A stretch of 64,000 nucleotides of DNA, taken from positions 22,353 to 86,352 of the forward strand of contig PHCH01000041.1 in the NCBI GenBank assembly GCA_002840785.1, written 5' to 3'. Both the position numbers and the translations under genes were made by a program. Shown here piece by piece: positions 1 to 10,811 of this stretch (positions are counted from its first letter, which is position 1; every line of letters begins with the position of its first letter). The notes below the pieces were generated by a model. It ran no database searches, was not told the DNA's origin, and worked only from the letters and a program-made list of their open reading frames with translations. Source of the stretch: Betaproteobacteria bacterium HGW-Betaproteobacteria-4. GTDB lineage: Bacteria; Pseudomonadota; Gammaproteobacteria; Burkholderiales; Rhodocyclaceae.

Positions 1-72
1 ATGCCAATGCGGTGACAGTCCTCGGCCAGCCGGCTAGACTGGCTGCCTTTCAACCATCCCGCGCCGCCACCT

Positions 73-1317
73 GTGCTCAATAAAATCTGGGTCGCCTTCA
101 TCCTCGTCGGCTTCGTTGCGGCGGTGGCGCAGTTGCTGCAGGGCGACCTCGACATCTTCACGCGCGTGCTGACCGGGCTGTTCGACACGGCCAAGACCGG
201 TTTCGACATTTCAATCGGCCTGGTTGGCATCATGAGCCTGTGGCTGGGCATCATGAAAATCGGTGAAAAAGGCGGGCTGATCGAACTGTTCAGCCGCCTC
301 GTCGCCCCCTTCTTCCGCCGCGTCTTTCCCGACATCCCGGTTGGCCATCCGGCCAGCGGCAGCATCGTCATGAACGTCAGCGCCAACATGCTCGGCCTCG
401 ACAACGCGGCGACGCCGCTCGGCCTCAAGGCCATGCGCGAGTTGCAGGAAATCAACCCGCAGAAGGACACGGCCAGCAATCCGATGATCATGTTCCTGGT
501 ACTCAACACGGCCGGCATCACGCTGATCCCGACGACGGTCATCGCCATCCGCCAGAGCATCGCCCTCAAGCAGGGGCTGGTCGGCTTCAACGCCGCCGAC
601 ATTTTTCTGCCGACCCTGCTCGGCACCTTCGTCTCCTTCTGCGCCGGCCTGATCGCCGTAGCCATCTGGCAGCGCATCAACCTCTTCTGCAAGCCCGTTC
701 TGGCCTTCTTCGGTGGCTTCGCGGCGCTCATGGCCGGGCTGTATTTCTGGCTGGCCGGCATGCCAGCCGAGCAGATGGCGCAAATGATCGGCCTGCTCGG
801 CAGCGGGCTGATCGTCACCATCATCGTCCTCTTCGTCGCCGTCGCTGCGTGGCGCGGCATCGACGTCTACGAAAGCTTCGTCGACGGCGCCAAGGAAGGT
901 TTCGGCGTCGCCGTCCAGATCATTCCCTACCTCATCGCCATGCTCGTCGCCATCTCGGTCTTCCGCACGACGGGCGGCATGGATTACCTGATCGGCGCCA
1001 TCCGCAGCCTCGTCCTGGCGCTCGGCATGAACGACGATTTCGTCCCGGCCCTGCCCGTCGGCCTCATGAAAACGCTCTCCGGCAGCGGCGCCCGCGGCCT
1101 CATGGTAGACGTCATGACGACCTATGGCGTCGATTCCTTCCAGGGCAAACTCGCCGCCATCATCCAGGGTTCGACCGAAACCACCTTCTACGTCCTGGCC
1201 GTCTATTTCGGCAGCGTGAACATCACCAAAACCCGCTACGCCCTGGCCTGCGGCCTGATTGCCGACGCCGTCGGGCTGGTCGGCGCCATCCTCATCGGCT
1301 ACGCCTTTTATCACTGA
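73..1317 (+). CDS. Spore-maturation-protein-like / nucleoside recognition (Gate) domain membrane protein
   Basis: 414-aa ORF with many TM segments; 'NMLGLDNAATPLGLKAM' and 'GSTETTFYVLAVYFGSV' are typical of fused SpmA/SpmB proteins. Confidence 0.8.
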   Translation: MLNKIWVAFILVGFVAAVAQLLQGDLDIFTRVLTGLFDTAKTGFDISIGLVGIMSLWLGIMKIGEKGGLIELFSRLVAPFFRRVFPDIPVGHPASGSIVMNVSANMLGLDNAATPLGLKAMRELQEINPQKDTASNPMIMFLVLNTAGITLIPTTVIAIRQSIALKQGLVGFNAADIFLPTLLGTFVSFCAGLIAVAIWQRINLFCKPVLAFFGGFAALMAGLYFWLAGMPAEQMAQMIGLLGSGLIVTIIVLFVAVAAWRGIDVYESFVDGAKEGFGVAVQIIPYLIAMLVAISVFRTTGGMDYLIGAIRSLVLALGMNDDFVPALPVGLMKTLSGSGARGLMVDVMTTYGVDSFQGKLAAIIQGSTETTFYVLAVYFGSVNITKTRYALACGLIADAVGLVGAILIGYAFYH

Positions 1318-1325
1318 AACAGGTT

Positions 1326-1363
1326 TGCTACGGTCAACCGGGAAAAACGGCCAAAAATGAAAT
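1326..1363 (+). repeat. Dispersed GCTACGGTCAACC motif (copy 1, intergenic)
   Basis: gctacggtcaaccgggaaaaacggccaaaaatgaaat. Confidence 0.9.
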
Positions 1364-1486
1364 GGCGGCGAATCGGCCATCTCATCCGCTTTTCGACGAT
1401 TAATGACGAAGGAATTCTTCCTCGCCTTGAGCGCTGGTGGTTCTCGCGCACCAAGACTAGAATGAAAAAAACAACCGCAAAGGTGA

Positions 1487-2764
1487 TTGCCCGTCATGAA
1501 AAAGTGCGTGCCGACAACGTTCGGGAGGGCGTTGATTAGCCTCTTGCTGGCTTTAGGCAATGCGCCGGGCTGGCTGGCACACGCCGCTGAAGGCGGCGAG
1601 CCCTTGGTGATCGCCCATGTCGCCCCGACCACCGGGCGTTTTGCCCTGCATGCCGAGGCCGACCGCCGCGGCAGCGAAATGGCCATCGAGGAATTCAACA
1701 AGCGCGGCGGCGTTCTCGGCCGCGAAATCATCCTCATAGCGCGCGACCCGACCCTGGACGGAAAACAGGCGGCGCGCGTTGCCGATGAACTGATTACCCG
1801 GACCAAGGCAGCCTTTCTCGTCGGCGCCATCAGCTCCGGCGTGGCCGCCAGCATGTCGGCCGTCGGCCAGAAATACGGCACCATTTTCATCAATACCAAT
1901 TCCTCGGCGCCTTCCGAATCGGTCGAAAACGCCCATCGCACGAAATTCGTTTTCGATGCGCACGGCGCCAACGTCTATCGCGCCCTGATCAAGTACGCCC
2001 TGGCCAATCGGCGGTCAAAACGCGTCGTGCTGCTCACCGAGGACAACGTCTGGGGCAAGGACAACGCGGCGGCCAGCCGTCAATACATCGCCGAATCCGG
2101 CGGCACGGTGGTCGGCGAAGTGCTGGCCCCCGAGACCTTGCCCGACCCTTCCGCCATCCTGGCCAAAGTGGCCGCCATCCGGGCCGATACGGTGGTGACC
2201 AGTATCAGCGGCGACAACCAGATCAAGCTTTTTGCCCAGATCGACCCGCAAGTGCTCGAGCGGCAATCGTGGATCGTCGGCGAAGTCGACTGGGAAGAGC
2301 TCTATCCGGCGCCGGGCACGCCCCGTCCGCTGTTCGCCACGACCTGGGCGTGGAACCTGAAAACCCCGGGCACCGCCGAATTCGTCTCCCGTTATCGCCA
2401 GCGCTACGGCCACACCGAGCTGGACTACCCGGGCGACGTGACGCACGCCGCCTATCTCGCCACCAAGGCCCTGCTCGCCGCGATAGAAAAAACCGGGACG
2501 ACCGACAATCATGCCGTCATCGCCGAGCTCGAAAAATACCGGCGCACGGCCCGGGAAGGGATGCAGGATGCCGATGCCTACATGGATGCGAACAGCCACC
2601 ACGTGCAACAAAGCATCTACATCGCCCGCTGGAACCCGCGGGCGGCCCGTCCCGAACTCGGCATGGAAATCCTCGGCCATATTCCGCCCGGCCAATCCCG
2701 CTTCGAGGGTGAGGCGACAACACGTCTGGAGCCGCTGAGCAGCACGCCCCGCTACACCCCATGA
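1487..2764 (+). CDS. Type 1 periplasmic-binding (Leu/Ile/Val-binding-like) substrate-binding protein
   Basis: Signal-like N-terminus, then '[43 protein letters not shown]', typical of LivJ-like proteins; overlaps the next gene by ATGA. Confidence 0.75.
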   Translation: MPVMKKCVPTTFGRALISLLLALGNAPGWLAHAAEGGEPLVIAHVAPTTGRFALHAEADRRGSEMAIEEFNKRGGVLGREIILIARDPTLDGKQAARVADELITRTKAAFLVGAISSGVAASMSAVGQKYGTIFINTNSSAPSESVENAHRTKFVFDAHGANVYRALIKYALANRRSKRVVLLTEDNVWGKDNAAASRQYIAESGGTVVGEVLAPETLPDPSAILAKVAAIRADTVVTSISGDNQIKLFAQIDPQVLERQSWIVGEVDWEELYPAPGTPRPLFATTWAWNLKTPGTAEFVSRYRQRYGHTELDYPGDVTHAAYLATKALLAAIEKTGTTDNHAVIAELEKYRRTAREGMQDADAYMDANSHHVQQSIYIARWNPRAARPELGMEILGHIPPGQSRFEGEATTRLEPLSSTPRYTP

Positions 2765-5163
2765 AAACACCCCGTTTCGGTCTCATTGCCCGCATCGCCC
2801 TGCTCGTCATCGGCGTCGAACTTGCCGCCTTCGGCGCGCTCGGCGGGTTCTACATCGACCGCTACAGCACGGCCGCCGATGAGCATCTCCAGTCGCGCCT
2901 CGAATTGCTCGGGCGCATGATCAGCAACGACGAGCTGGCGCCTACCACCCTGTCGCGTCGCGAACTGATCAGCGAACTGCTGGCTGCACCGTGCTCCCAG
3001 GCGATCATGGTCGGCGGCAATGGCCGCGTCATCGTGTCGACCGACCCGGCTCACCTCGGTCGCAAGGCCGGCAGTGTTCCCGGCTTTGACGAACGCTGGC
3101 TGGCGGCCGACGCGCCCGACCGCCAATCGATGATCGACGGCGATCGGCTGACCGCCGTCATGCATATCCATAACCCGGTCAGTCAGGCACTGCTCTATGT
3201 TGCCGCTTTCGAGATCGATATCAGCAGCATCAACGCCCAAAAGCGGTCGATTGCCCAATGGGGCGTCTTCGGCTCGGCGCTGTTCATTTTGCTCAGTTCG
3301 CTGGCCATCCTGTTCTTTGCCCAGCGTCTGATCACCCACCGCATCCGCGGTTCGCTGAGCGTCCTCAAGCAGGTCGAAGGTGGCGACCTCGATGCCCGCA
3401 TCACGGTGTCGGCCCAGGACGAATTGGGCGAATTGCAGCAGGGCATCAATTCGATGACCGAAAAGGTCGGCGAATTGCTCAAGCAACACCGGCGCAACGA
3501 GGAAGAAATCCGCAGCGCCAGCCATCTGCTCAATTCGATCATCGAAAATATCCCCAACATGATCTTCCTCAAGCGCGCCGACGATTTGCGCTTCGTGCTC
3601 TTCAACAAGGCCGGGGAGCAATTGCTCGGCTACGGTCGACAGGAAATTCTGGGCAAAAACGACCACGACATTTTCGCCAGGGAGCAGGCTGACTTCTTTG
3701 CCAGCAAGGACCGCCAGGTACTCGCCTCGACTGCGCTCACCGACATTCCCGAAGAAAGCATCACGCCGCGCCACGGCCAGCCGCGCATCCTGCACACCAA
3801 GAAACTGGCGCTGCGCAATGCCCGGGGCGAGCCGGAATTCTTGCTCGGCATTTCCGAAGACATCACCGATTTCAAACAGGCCGCCGAGGAACTCGAGCGC
3901 TACCGGGTCCATCTCGAGCAACTGGTCGCCGTGCGCACGGCCGAGCTATCGCAGGCCAAGGAAGAGGCGGAGTCGGCCAATATCGCCAAGAGCACCTTCC
4001 TGGCCAACATGTCGCACGAAATCCGCACCCCGCTCAACGCCATTACCGGCCTCGCCCACATGATCCGCCGCGGCGGCCTGACGCCCGAACAGAGCGAGCG
4101 CCTCGACAAGCTGCAAGGGGCCAGTACGCATCTGCTCAACATCATCAACACCATTCTCGACATCTCGAAAGTCGAGGCCGGGAAACTCGAGCTCGAGGAA
4201 TCGTCCGTCAAGATCGAGGCCATTCTCGGCAATGTCGCCTCCATGCTGCGCGACCAGGTGGAGGCCAAAGGCCTCGATCTGCGCAGCGAAGTCGAGCCGC
4301 TGCCGCCCCATCTGTTCGGCGACGTGACTCGCCTGCAACAGGCGCTGCTCAATTACGCCATCAATGCCGTCAAATTCACCGACACCGGCAGTGTCACGCT
4401 CCGCGTCAAAGCGGTCGATGAAGCCGACGACAGCATCATGCTGCGTTTCGAAGTCATCGATACCGGCATCGGTATCGCCCCGGAAGCGCTGGGCCGGCTG
4501 TTCTCCGCTTTCGAACAGGCCGACAACAGCACCACCCGGAAATACGGCGGAACCGGCCTGGGCCTGGCCATCACCAAACGACTGGCCAAGTTGATGGGCG
4601 GCGAAGCCGGGGCCGAAAGCACTCCGGGGGCAGGCAGTACCTTCTGGTTCACTGTGCGACTCCGCAAGGGGGCGGCGAGCTACGATGAAGTCAGCGAAGC
4701 TCCCCTGGCCGATACGGCAGAACTTCGCCTCAAGACCGACTACCCGGCGCGCCGAGTCCTGCTCGCCGAGGACGAACCGATCAACCAGGAAATCACCAGG
4801 GAGCTGCTCACCGACATCGACTGGCAGGTCGATGCCGCCGCCGATGGTGTCGAGGCCCTGGCGCTGGCCGGGAAAAACGACTACGCACTGATCCTGATGG
4901 ACATGCAGATGCCCAATATGGATGGCATCGAAGCTACCCGGCGCATCCGGCAACTGGCCAGGGGCGCGGCGACGCCCATCCTGGCGATGACCGCCAACAC
5001 CTTTGCCGAAGACAAGGTGAAATGTCTGGAGGCCGGGATGAACGATTTCATCAGCAAGCCGGTCAGCCCCGAACACCTCTACGCGACGCTGTACAAATGG
5101 GTGGCCAAAAGCCGGCAGCCGGATTCGGCCAACGACAAAACGCCCGACGTGGCGGTGAGCTGA
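2761..5163 (+). CDS. Hybrid sensor histidine kinase (sensor-HAMP-PAS-HisKA-HATPase-REC)
   Basis: '[23 protein letters not shown]', '[19 protein letters not shown]', REC '[13 protein letters not shown]'. Confidence 0.92.
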   Translation: MKTPRFGLIARIALLVIGVELAAFGALGGFYIDRYSTAADEHLQSRLELLGRMISNDELAPTTLSRRELISELLAAPCSQAIMVGGNGRVIVSTDPAHLGRKAGSVPGFDERWLAADAPDRQSMIDGDRLTAVMHIHNPVSQALLYVAAFEIDISSINAQKRSIAQWGVFGSALFILLSSLAILFFAQRLITHRIRGSLSVLKQVEGGDLDARITVSAQDELGELQQGINSMTEKVGELLKQHRRNEEEIRSASHLLNSIIENIPNMIFLKRADDLRFVLFNKAGEQLLGYGRQEILGKNDHDIFAREQADFFASKDRQVLASTALTDIPEESITPRHGQPRILHTKKLALRNARGEPEFLLGISEDITDFKQAAEELERYRVHLEQLVAVRTAELSQAKEEAESANIAKSTFLANMSHEIRTPLNAITGLAHMIRRGGLTPEQSERLDKLQGASTHLLNIINTILDISKVEAGKLELEESSVKIEAILGNVASMLRDQVEAKGLDLRSEVEPLPPHLFGDVTRLQQALLNYAINAVKFTDTGSVTLRVKAVDEADDSIMLRFEVIDTGIGIAPEALGRLFSAFEQADNSTTRKYGGTGLGLAITKRLAKLMGGEAGAESTPGAGSTFWFTVRLRKGAASYDEVSEAPLADTAELRLKTDYPARRVLLAEDEPINQEITRELLTDIDWQVDAAADGVEALALAGKNDYALILMDMQMPNMDGIEATRRIRQLARGAATPILAMTANTFAEDKVKCLEAGMNDFISKPVSPEHLYATLYKWVAKSRQPDSANDKTPDVAVS

Positions 5164-5310
5164 AGTCCCAGCCTTTTCGGGAAAAGGCCAAACGAAGATT
5201 GATGTCGCCCTTTTTTTTCTTGCCATGGGGCTTAACGGCGTAAATGATTTCCGCTAGAATCCCGCCCCTTCCTCGATGTACAAAACACGCAAGCATCTCC
5301 GGATGCCGTA

Positions 5311-5395
5311 GCCTTGGTGGTGAAATTGGTAGACACGCTATCTTGAGGGGGTAGTGGCGCAAGCTGTGCGAGTTCGAGTCTCGCCCAAGGCACCA
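5311..5395 (+). tRNA. tRNA-Leu (anticodon GAG), CCA encoded
   Basis: gccttgg...ccaaggcacca acceptor stem, anticodon loop cttGAGgg, T-arm gttcgagtc, long variable arm. Confidence 0.93.
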
Positions 5396-5600
5396 ATGGC
5401 TTGCTCCTGCTTCGCCGCAGATTCGGTCCATGGCTCGATCCAAAATCGCCGGTGGGAACCTTGTCCTTGCTGCTGACTCGAAAGACTGAATGGAAGCAAC
5501 ACGGCCATTCATGTCATGCGCGGCGCCCTGACCATCACGGAATTCGCTGCCGCCTGAAGTCAGGAGGCGAAACCGGCCTTCTGGCGTGAAAGGAGGGACG

Positions 5601-5870
5601 ATGAGCACGTTCATCAGCAGGCTGTTCAATCTGGACAGCGCCGAGCCCCCGGCTGGCGAAATCGACCGCGGCTATGTCTCGGAATACACGCATTTCATCG
5701 ATCAGTTTCTGGTCGATCATCCCGAGGCCCTTGTCGACCAGCACGACGGACGGCTGCTCTACTGGGACAAAAAAGTCGATCTGGCTGACCTGGAAAAGGC
5801 CGAGCAGGACCGTGCCGAGGCTGATGGCTACGGGTTTTACAATTCGGCCTGGCGGGCTATCAAGCATTAG
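5601..5870 (+). CDS. DUF3460-like small protein
   Basis: 'YVSEYTHFIDQFLVDHPEALVDQHDGRLLYWDKKVDL', resembling small betaproteobacterial DUF3460 proteins. Confidence 0.6.
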   Translation: MSTFISRLFNLDSAEPPAGEIDRGYVSEYTHFIDQFLVDHPEALVDQHDGRLLYWDKKVDLADLEKAEQDRAEADGYGFYNSAWRAIKH

Positions 5871-5893
5871 GCGCCCTTCGGCAGACCGTTACC

Positions 5894-6442
5894 ATGGCCA
5901 TCAGCCTGAGTTTCCAGCCGGCTTCGCTGGGCAGCGTGAGCGTCATCGCCTCCTTGGCCGCCCGGCCATTGGCGACTACGGCAACGCGGAACGCAGCCGT
6001 CGCCGTGACGCCGTCTACCATTGTCACCATCTCGCCGCAGGGTCGCCTGCTGGCGGCAACGGCAACAGCCGGAACGACGCCGCCGGCTGCCACCAGCCTT
6101 GCTTCTCTGGTTATTTCGGTGCCCCGGCAAGCCAGCGCGGTGGACGGCGATATTCAGGCCGCCCGTCGGGAAGCCCTGGCCGCCCGCATTTCCCTGCAAT
6201 CCCTGATCGATAACCCGGCCCAGCGCGCCATCGCCAACAACCGCTTCAATCCGGTTTACTCGGCGCTCCTTGCTGCCGCGCATCAGGCCGATTTCATGAC
6301 GCCGCAAGCGCCGACCCGGGCGAATGCCATCCCGATCGAGATTCCCGAGCCGGTTCTGCCGGTGGACCGGGGGGACGCGGTCAGCGATTACAGTCAGGCG
6401 GCTCGCGAATTTGCCCATCGCCAGTCATCGGCAAATCACTGA
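5894..6442 (+). CDS. Hypothetical Ala-rich protein
   Basis: 182-aa ORF in a plausible intergenic slot; no recognised domain. Confidence 0.45.
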   Translation: MAISLSFQPASLGSVSVIASLAARPLATTATRNAAVAVTPSTIVTISPQGRLLAATATAGTTPPAATSLASLVISVPRQASAVDGDIQAARREALAARISLQSLIDNPAQRAIANNRFNPVYSALLAAAHQADFMTPQAPTRANAIPIEIPEPVLPVDRGDAVSDYSQAAREFAHRQSSANH

Positions 6443-6491
6443 TGGCGCTGTGCCTGAGCGGCTTTGTCCGGGGCTGCCGAGGAGTCATGTC

Positions 6492-6833
6492 ATGGATACC
6501 ATCTGCAATTTGAGTGAAAAGAGCTGCATCCCCTGCGAGGGCGGCACGCCGCCGTTGGCGCAGGAAGACGTCGGCCGGCTGTTGGCCAACCTCGATGGCT
6601 GGGGGCAAACGGGGGGCGAGATCAGCAAGACTTTCCAGTTTCGCAACTACTACGAAACCATGGCCTTCGTGAATGCGGTTGCCTGGATTTCGCATCGCGA
6701 AAACCACCACCCCGATCTCGAGGTCGGCTACCGGCAGTGCCGGGTGCGCTACACGACGCACGCCATCGGCGGTCTGTCGGTAAACGATTTCATCTGTGCC
6801 GCCAAGATCGAGCGCAGCCTGCTCGGCGTGTAA
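6492..6833 (+). CDS. phhB: 4a-hydroxytetrahydrobiopterin dehydratase (PCD)
   Basis: 'WISHRENHHPDLEVGYRQCRVRYTTHAIGGLSVNDFICAAKI' matches the PCD family. Confidence 0.88.
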   Translation: MDTICNLSEKSCIPCEGGTPPLAQEDVGRLLANLDGWGQTGGEISKTFQFRNYYETMAFVNAVAWISHRENHHPDLEVGYRQCRVRYTTHAIGGLSVNDFICAAKIERSLLGV

Positions 6834-6843
6834 ACTGGCGGCC

Positions 6844-7374
6844 ATGATCGATAGCCCCTACGTTTCGACCTTTCTCGGTCACCGCTTTTTCCTGACCCGG
6901 CCGCATATCGACGATGTCGCCATCGAGGACATCGCGCACGGCCTGGCCTACCAGTGCCGCTTCAACGGCCAGACGCGGGAATTCTATTCGGTCGCCCAGC
7001 ACAGCCTCATGGTTATGCAGCTGGTGCCCGCGCCGTTGCGGCTGGCCGCCTTGCTGCACGACGCCGCCGAGGCCTATCTCGGCGACATGGTCAAGCCGCT
7101 CAAGAACCTGTTTCCGGAATTCAGCGTTATCGAAGCGCGCGTCATGCAGATCATCGGCGAGCGTTTCGATGTCGATCTGGAGCATCTTGACCCGGCGATC
7201 AAGGCCGCCGACCTGATTGCCCTGGCCACCGAAAAGCGCGACCTCATGCCGCACTCGACCGAGGCCTGGGCCAATCTTCGCGACATCCGGCCGCTGCCCG
7301 ACCGCATCCGGCCGCTCATGCCGGTCGATGCCAAGTCGGCCTTTCTCGACAGCTTTCGCCAACTACGCGGCTAA
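6844..7374 (+). CDS. HD-domain phosphohydrolase
   Basis: 'QHSLMVMQL...AALLHDAAEAYLGDMVKPLK' HD motif. Confidence 0.8.
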   Translation: MIDSPYVSTFLGHRFFLTRPHIDDVAIEDIAHGLAYQCRFNGQTREFYSVAQHSLMVMQLVPAPLRLAALLHDAAEAYLGDMVKPLKNLFPEFSVIEARVMQIIGERFDVDLEHLDPAIKAADLIALATEKRDLMPHSTEAWANLRDIRPLPDRIRPLMPVDAKSAFLDSFRQLRG

Positions 7375-7381
7375 AGCCGCT

Positions 7382-7987
7382 TCAGAACATCGCGGCGAGT
7401 CCCTTCAGCACGCTGAGCAGGGCGGCTGAAACGATCATCAGCGCGACCCAGGCCATGACTCCGCTTGCCGTCACCAGGTTCGAGATGGTGTGGGCCTTGC
7501 GTGCATCGCTCACCTTGAGCAGGGGCCGCACGCCGTGGCGGATCAGTGCCGCCGAGGCGACCCAGGCCGCCGCCACGATCAACAGGTTGACCGTCAGGCT
7601 GGGCACCAGCAGCGCCAGCGACGACAGCCACAGCGGCACCGGCGCAATGGCCGCCAGCGTGTAGGCCTTCTCGTAACCGGGGTCGTGATCCTGGCTGATG
7701 GCCATGCGCTGGATGAGCATCGCCATGAAGGAAACCATGGCCAGTTGCACGGCGAACAGGACGATGCCGCTGGCCAGCAACTCGCCGCCGGTCATCGCCG
7801 GCACGGAGAGCGGAAAAATCGCGCCGGGGTAGGCCAGTTCGGCAAAGGCGAACATCGCCGGGGGAATGATCGAGAGCGGCATGACCAGGCCGAAGAACAG
7901 GGCGCGGGCGGCAGGATGGCTGCGTTCGATATCGGACCAGCCCTCGGTTTCCGAAATCAGCATTGCCGGGAAATGAGTCAGGGACAT
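7382..7987 (-). CDS. Yip1-family membrane protein
   Basis: 'ISETEGWSDIERSHPAARALFFGLVMPLSIIPPAM' plus several TM segments. Confidence 0.65.
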   Translation of the reverse strand: MSLTHFPAMLISETEGWSDIERSHPAARALFFGLVMPLSIIPPAMFAFAELAYPGAIFPLSVPAMTGGELLASGIVLFAVQLAMVSFMAMLIQRMAISQDHDPGYEKAYTLAAIAPVPLWLSSLALLVPSLTVNLLIVAAAWVASAALIRHGVRPLLKVSDARKAHTISNLVTASGVMAWVALMIVSAALLSVLKGLAAMF

Positions 7988-8101
7988 GATGGACCTCCTT
8001 GTCGCCGCCAAAGTGCCGAAAACCGGGGGCGGCGCCGGCAGGCGCGGGACAATGATTGGACGGCGTTCGGCCCCTGCCGGTTCCGCCTTTTTCCGGCGAC
8101 T

Positions 8102-8139
8102 CCTACGGTCAACCCGAAAAATCGGCGAAAATTGAAATC
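8102..8139 (+). repeat. Dispersed motif (copy 2, upstream of rluE-like gene)
   Basis: cctacggtcaacccgaaaaatcggcgaaaattgaaatc. Confidence 0.9.
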
Positions 8140-8150
8140 CTGCCCCGTTC

Positions 8151-8738
8151 GTGAAACCCGCCCGCGTGTCTTCCCTCGTCCTCTTCAACAAGCCTTACGG
8201 CGTACTCAGCCAATTCACGCCGGAAGGCAAGTGGCGGGCGCTGGCCGAGTTCATTCCGGTCAAGGGCGTCTATGTCGCCGGCCGGCTCGATGCCGACAGC
8301 GAAGGCCTGCTCATCCTGACCGACGACGGCAAGCTGCAGGCGAAGATCGCCGACCCCAAACACAAGCTGGAAAAAACCTACTGGGCGCAGGTCGAAGGCG
8401 TGCCCGACGAGGCTGCGCTCGACAAATTGCGCGCCGGCATCGCGCTCTCCGATTTCACCGCCAAGCCGGCCAAAGTCCGGCTCATCGCAGAACCGCCCGG
8501 CCTCTGGCTGCGCGATCCGCCGATCCGCTACCGCGCCGCGATCCCGACTTCGTGGCTGGAAATCCGCATTGCCGAAGGCAAGAACCGCCAGGTGCGGCGG
8601 ATGACGGCGGCCATCGGTTATCCTACGCTGCGTCTGATACGGGCCGCCATCGGGGCGGTCGGGCTGGATGATCTGGCGCCTGGCGAATGGCGAAAGATCG
8701 ACGGCAGTTACCCGGATTTGCAAGGAAAATTTCAATGA
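8151..8738 (+). CDS. rluE: 23S rRNA pseudouridine synthase, RluE/RsuA family
   Basis: 'LFNKPYGVLSQF', 'VAGRLDADSEGLLILTDDG', 'EGKNRQVRRMTAAIGYPTLRLIR'. Confidence 0.85.
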   Translation: MKPARVSSLVLFNKPYGVLSQFTPEGKWRALAEFIPVKGVYVAGRLDADSEGLLILTDDGKLQAKIADPKHKLEKTYWAQVEGVPDEAALDKLRAGIALSDFTAKPAKVRLIAEPPGLWLRDPPIRYRAAIPTSWLEIRIAEGKNRQVRRMTAAIGYPTLRLIRAAIGAVGLDDLAPGEWRKIDGSYPDLQGKFQ

Positions 8739-9178
8739 ACAAGACACGCCTCGGCCTGCTGTTCGGCCTGACCCTGAGCGCCGCCGCCTGGGCCCAGAAC
8801 GCCATGCCGGTCATGGAACTGAGCGCCGGCTTCCACCGCATCGAGGCCGAAGTGGCGGCCACCGACCCGAACCGTCAGCTCGGCCTGATGAACCGCAAGG
8901 CGATGCCGACCCAGCGCGGCATGCTCTTCGTGTTCACCCAGGACAACACCCACTGCATGTGGATGCGCAACACGCTGCTGCCGCTCTCCGTCGCCTTCAT
9001 GGATGCGGAGGGCAAGATCATCAACATCGAGGACATGCAGCCGCAAACCGAAGACAACCACTGCGCCCGCCGCCCGGCCCGCTACGCGCTCGAGATGAAC
9101 CTCGGCTGGTTCGCCCAGCGCGGCATCAAGCCCGGCGTCAAGCTCGGCGGCCTCGACAAGGCACCGCGCCCGCAATAA
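8735..9178 (+). CDS. DUF192 family exported protein
   Basis: 'QLGLMNRKAMPTQRGMLFVFTQDNTHCMWMRNTLLPLSVAFMD'. Confidence 0.85.
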   Translation: MNKTRLGLLFGLTLSAAAWAQNAMPVMELSAGFHRIEAEVAATDPNRQLGLMNRKAMPTQRGMLFVFTQDNTHCMWMRNTLLPLSVAFMDAEGKIINIEDMQPQTEDNHCARRPARYALEMNLGWFAQRGIKPGVKLGGLDKAPRPQ

Positions 9179-9711
9179 TGATTCCGAACAAATGGCGGAC
9201 CCGCCCGACCGGCGGGCCGCTCGATGCCGGCCTGGCCTCCTGGTTGACCGAGCCCGGTTCGCTGACCGCGCGTTGCCAGCGTAACTGTCGCCAGTTTCGC
9301 ATCCGTCTGCTGCGCTACGAAAAGGGCCGGGCGCTGGCCGACGAAGGCTTGCGCCTTGAACCATCGCGCGCACCGGCCTGGATCCGCGAGGTGGCGCTCG
9401 AGTGCGACGGCGTGCCGGTCATTTTTGCCCACACCACGCTGTCGACCGTAGGCAACGGCCGCCTCAGTCGCTGGCTGGCGCGCCTCGGCAACCACTCGCT
9501 CGGCTCGCTGCTGTTCACCCATCCCGGCTTTCAACGTGGCGCCATCGAGTTTCGCCGGCTCGACCCGCATCACCCGCTGTTCCAGCGCGCCGCCGCGCTG
9601 GGCCTGGCTGGCGACACCCTGTGGGCCCGCCGTTCGCTGCATCGCCTGGGCGCCCAGCAGGTGCTGGTCACTGAAGTTTTTCTGCCGGCCGTGGCCTCGC
9701 TCGGCAGCTGA
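9178..9711 (+). CDS. ubiC: Chorismate lyase
   Basis: 178-codon ORF; 'WIREVALECDGVPVIFAHTTLS', 'LWARRSLHRLGAQQVLVTEVFLP'. Confidence 0.8.
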   Translation: MIPNKWRTRPTGGPLDAGLASWLTEPGSLTARCQRNCRQFRIRLLRYEKGRALADEGLRLEPSRAPAWIREVALECDGVPVIFAHTTLSTVGNGRLSRWLARLGNHSLGSLLFTHPGFQRGAIEFRRLDPHHPLFQRAAALGLAGDTLWARRSLHRLGAQQVLVTEVFLPAVASLGS

Positions 9712-9785
9712 TCCGGGATGCGCCATCGCCCGCCGCCGGTTGCCCCCGAACGCCAGAAAACCCTTGTCAGCTCTATAATCCAGCC

Positions 9786-10811
9786 ATGAACCTTCGCAAG
9801 TTTTTGGCGATTATGCTGGTGTCTTCGGTGCTTGCCGCCACCTATTGGGGTATGCGCGGCGATGCCGATTCTGGTCCGCTCGAGACCGGCGCCGCCGTTT
9901 CCGCGCATTCGAGCCTCCTCTCCGGCTCTGCCGCCCTGTTGCCGCTGCCGGCTGCCCCGGACTTGCCGGCCGACAAGGTCGAACTCGGCAGGCTCCTTTT
10001 CTTCGATCGCCGCCTGTCCCACGACGACACGATTGCCTGTGCCAGCTGCCACCAGCTTGCCAGCGGCGGTAGCGATCGTCTCCTCGTCTCGGTCGGCATC
10101 GACGGCCGCAAGGGGAGCATCAACGCGCCGACGGTATTCAACAGCAGCCTGAATTTCGTCCAGTTCTGGGATGGCCGCGCCGCCAGCCTCGAAGAGCAGG
10201 CCGCCGGGCCGGTACACAACCCGCTCGAAATGGGCTCGAACTGGGCCGAGGTCATTGCCAAGCTCAGCCGCGACGAAGACTATCGCCAGGCCTTCGGCCA
10301 ACTTTACCAACAGGGCATCACCGGGGAAACCATCGTCGACGCCATCGCCACCTTCGAACGCTCCCTGCTCACCCCGAACGCCCCGGTCGACCGCTTCCTG
10401 GCCGGTGACCAGAAGGCCCTTGATGCGCTCGAGCGGGCCGGCTACCAGCGCTTTCTCGATTACGGCTGCGCCAGTTGCCATCAGGGCGCCGGCATTGGCG
10501 GCAACATGTTCCAGCGCTTCGGCGTGATGGACGATTACCTCAAGGAGCGCGCCAACCGGCCGTCCGACCTCGGTCGCTTCAATGTCACCGGCCTCGACCA
10601 GGACAGGAATGTGTTCAAGGTCCCCAGCCTGCGCAATGTTGCCGTCACGCCACCGTACTTCCACGACGGTTCGGCCGAAACGCTAGACGAGGCGGTCATC
10701 GTCATGGGCCGCTACCAGCTCGGCCGCGAACTGTCGGAAGACGACGTCAAGGCGCTCGTCGCCTTCCTGCGTGCGCTGACCGGCGAATGGGAAGGAAAGC
10801 GGCTGCAATGA
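9786..10811 (+). CDS. Di-haem cytochrome c peroxidase (CcpA/MauG family)
   Basis: Two CxxCH motifs (CASCHQ twice), 'LGRLLFFDRRLS', 'FKVPSLRNVAVTPPYFHDGS'. Confidence 0.9.
   Translation: MNLRKFLAIMLVSSVLAATYWGMRGDADSGPLETGAAVSAHSSLLSGSAALLPLPAAPDLPADKVELGRLLFFDRRLSHDDTIACASCHQLASGGSDRLLVSVGIDGRKGSINAPTVFNSSLNFVQFWDGRAASLEEQAAGPVHNPLEMGSNWAEVIAKLSRDEDYRQAFGQLYQQGITGETIVDAIATFERSLLTPNAPVDRFLAGDQKALDALERAGYQRFLDYGCASCHQGAGIGGNMFQRFGVMDDYLKERANRPSDLGRFNVTGLDQDRNVFKVPSLRNVAVTPPYFHDGSAETLDEAVIVMGRYQLGRELSEDDVKALVAFLRALTGEWEGKRLQ

Noticed and set aside
211-1971. 586-aa minus-strand ORF
   Set aside because: Antisense shadow ORF over two credible plus-strand genes; compositionally biased, no recognisable domain.
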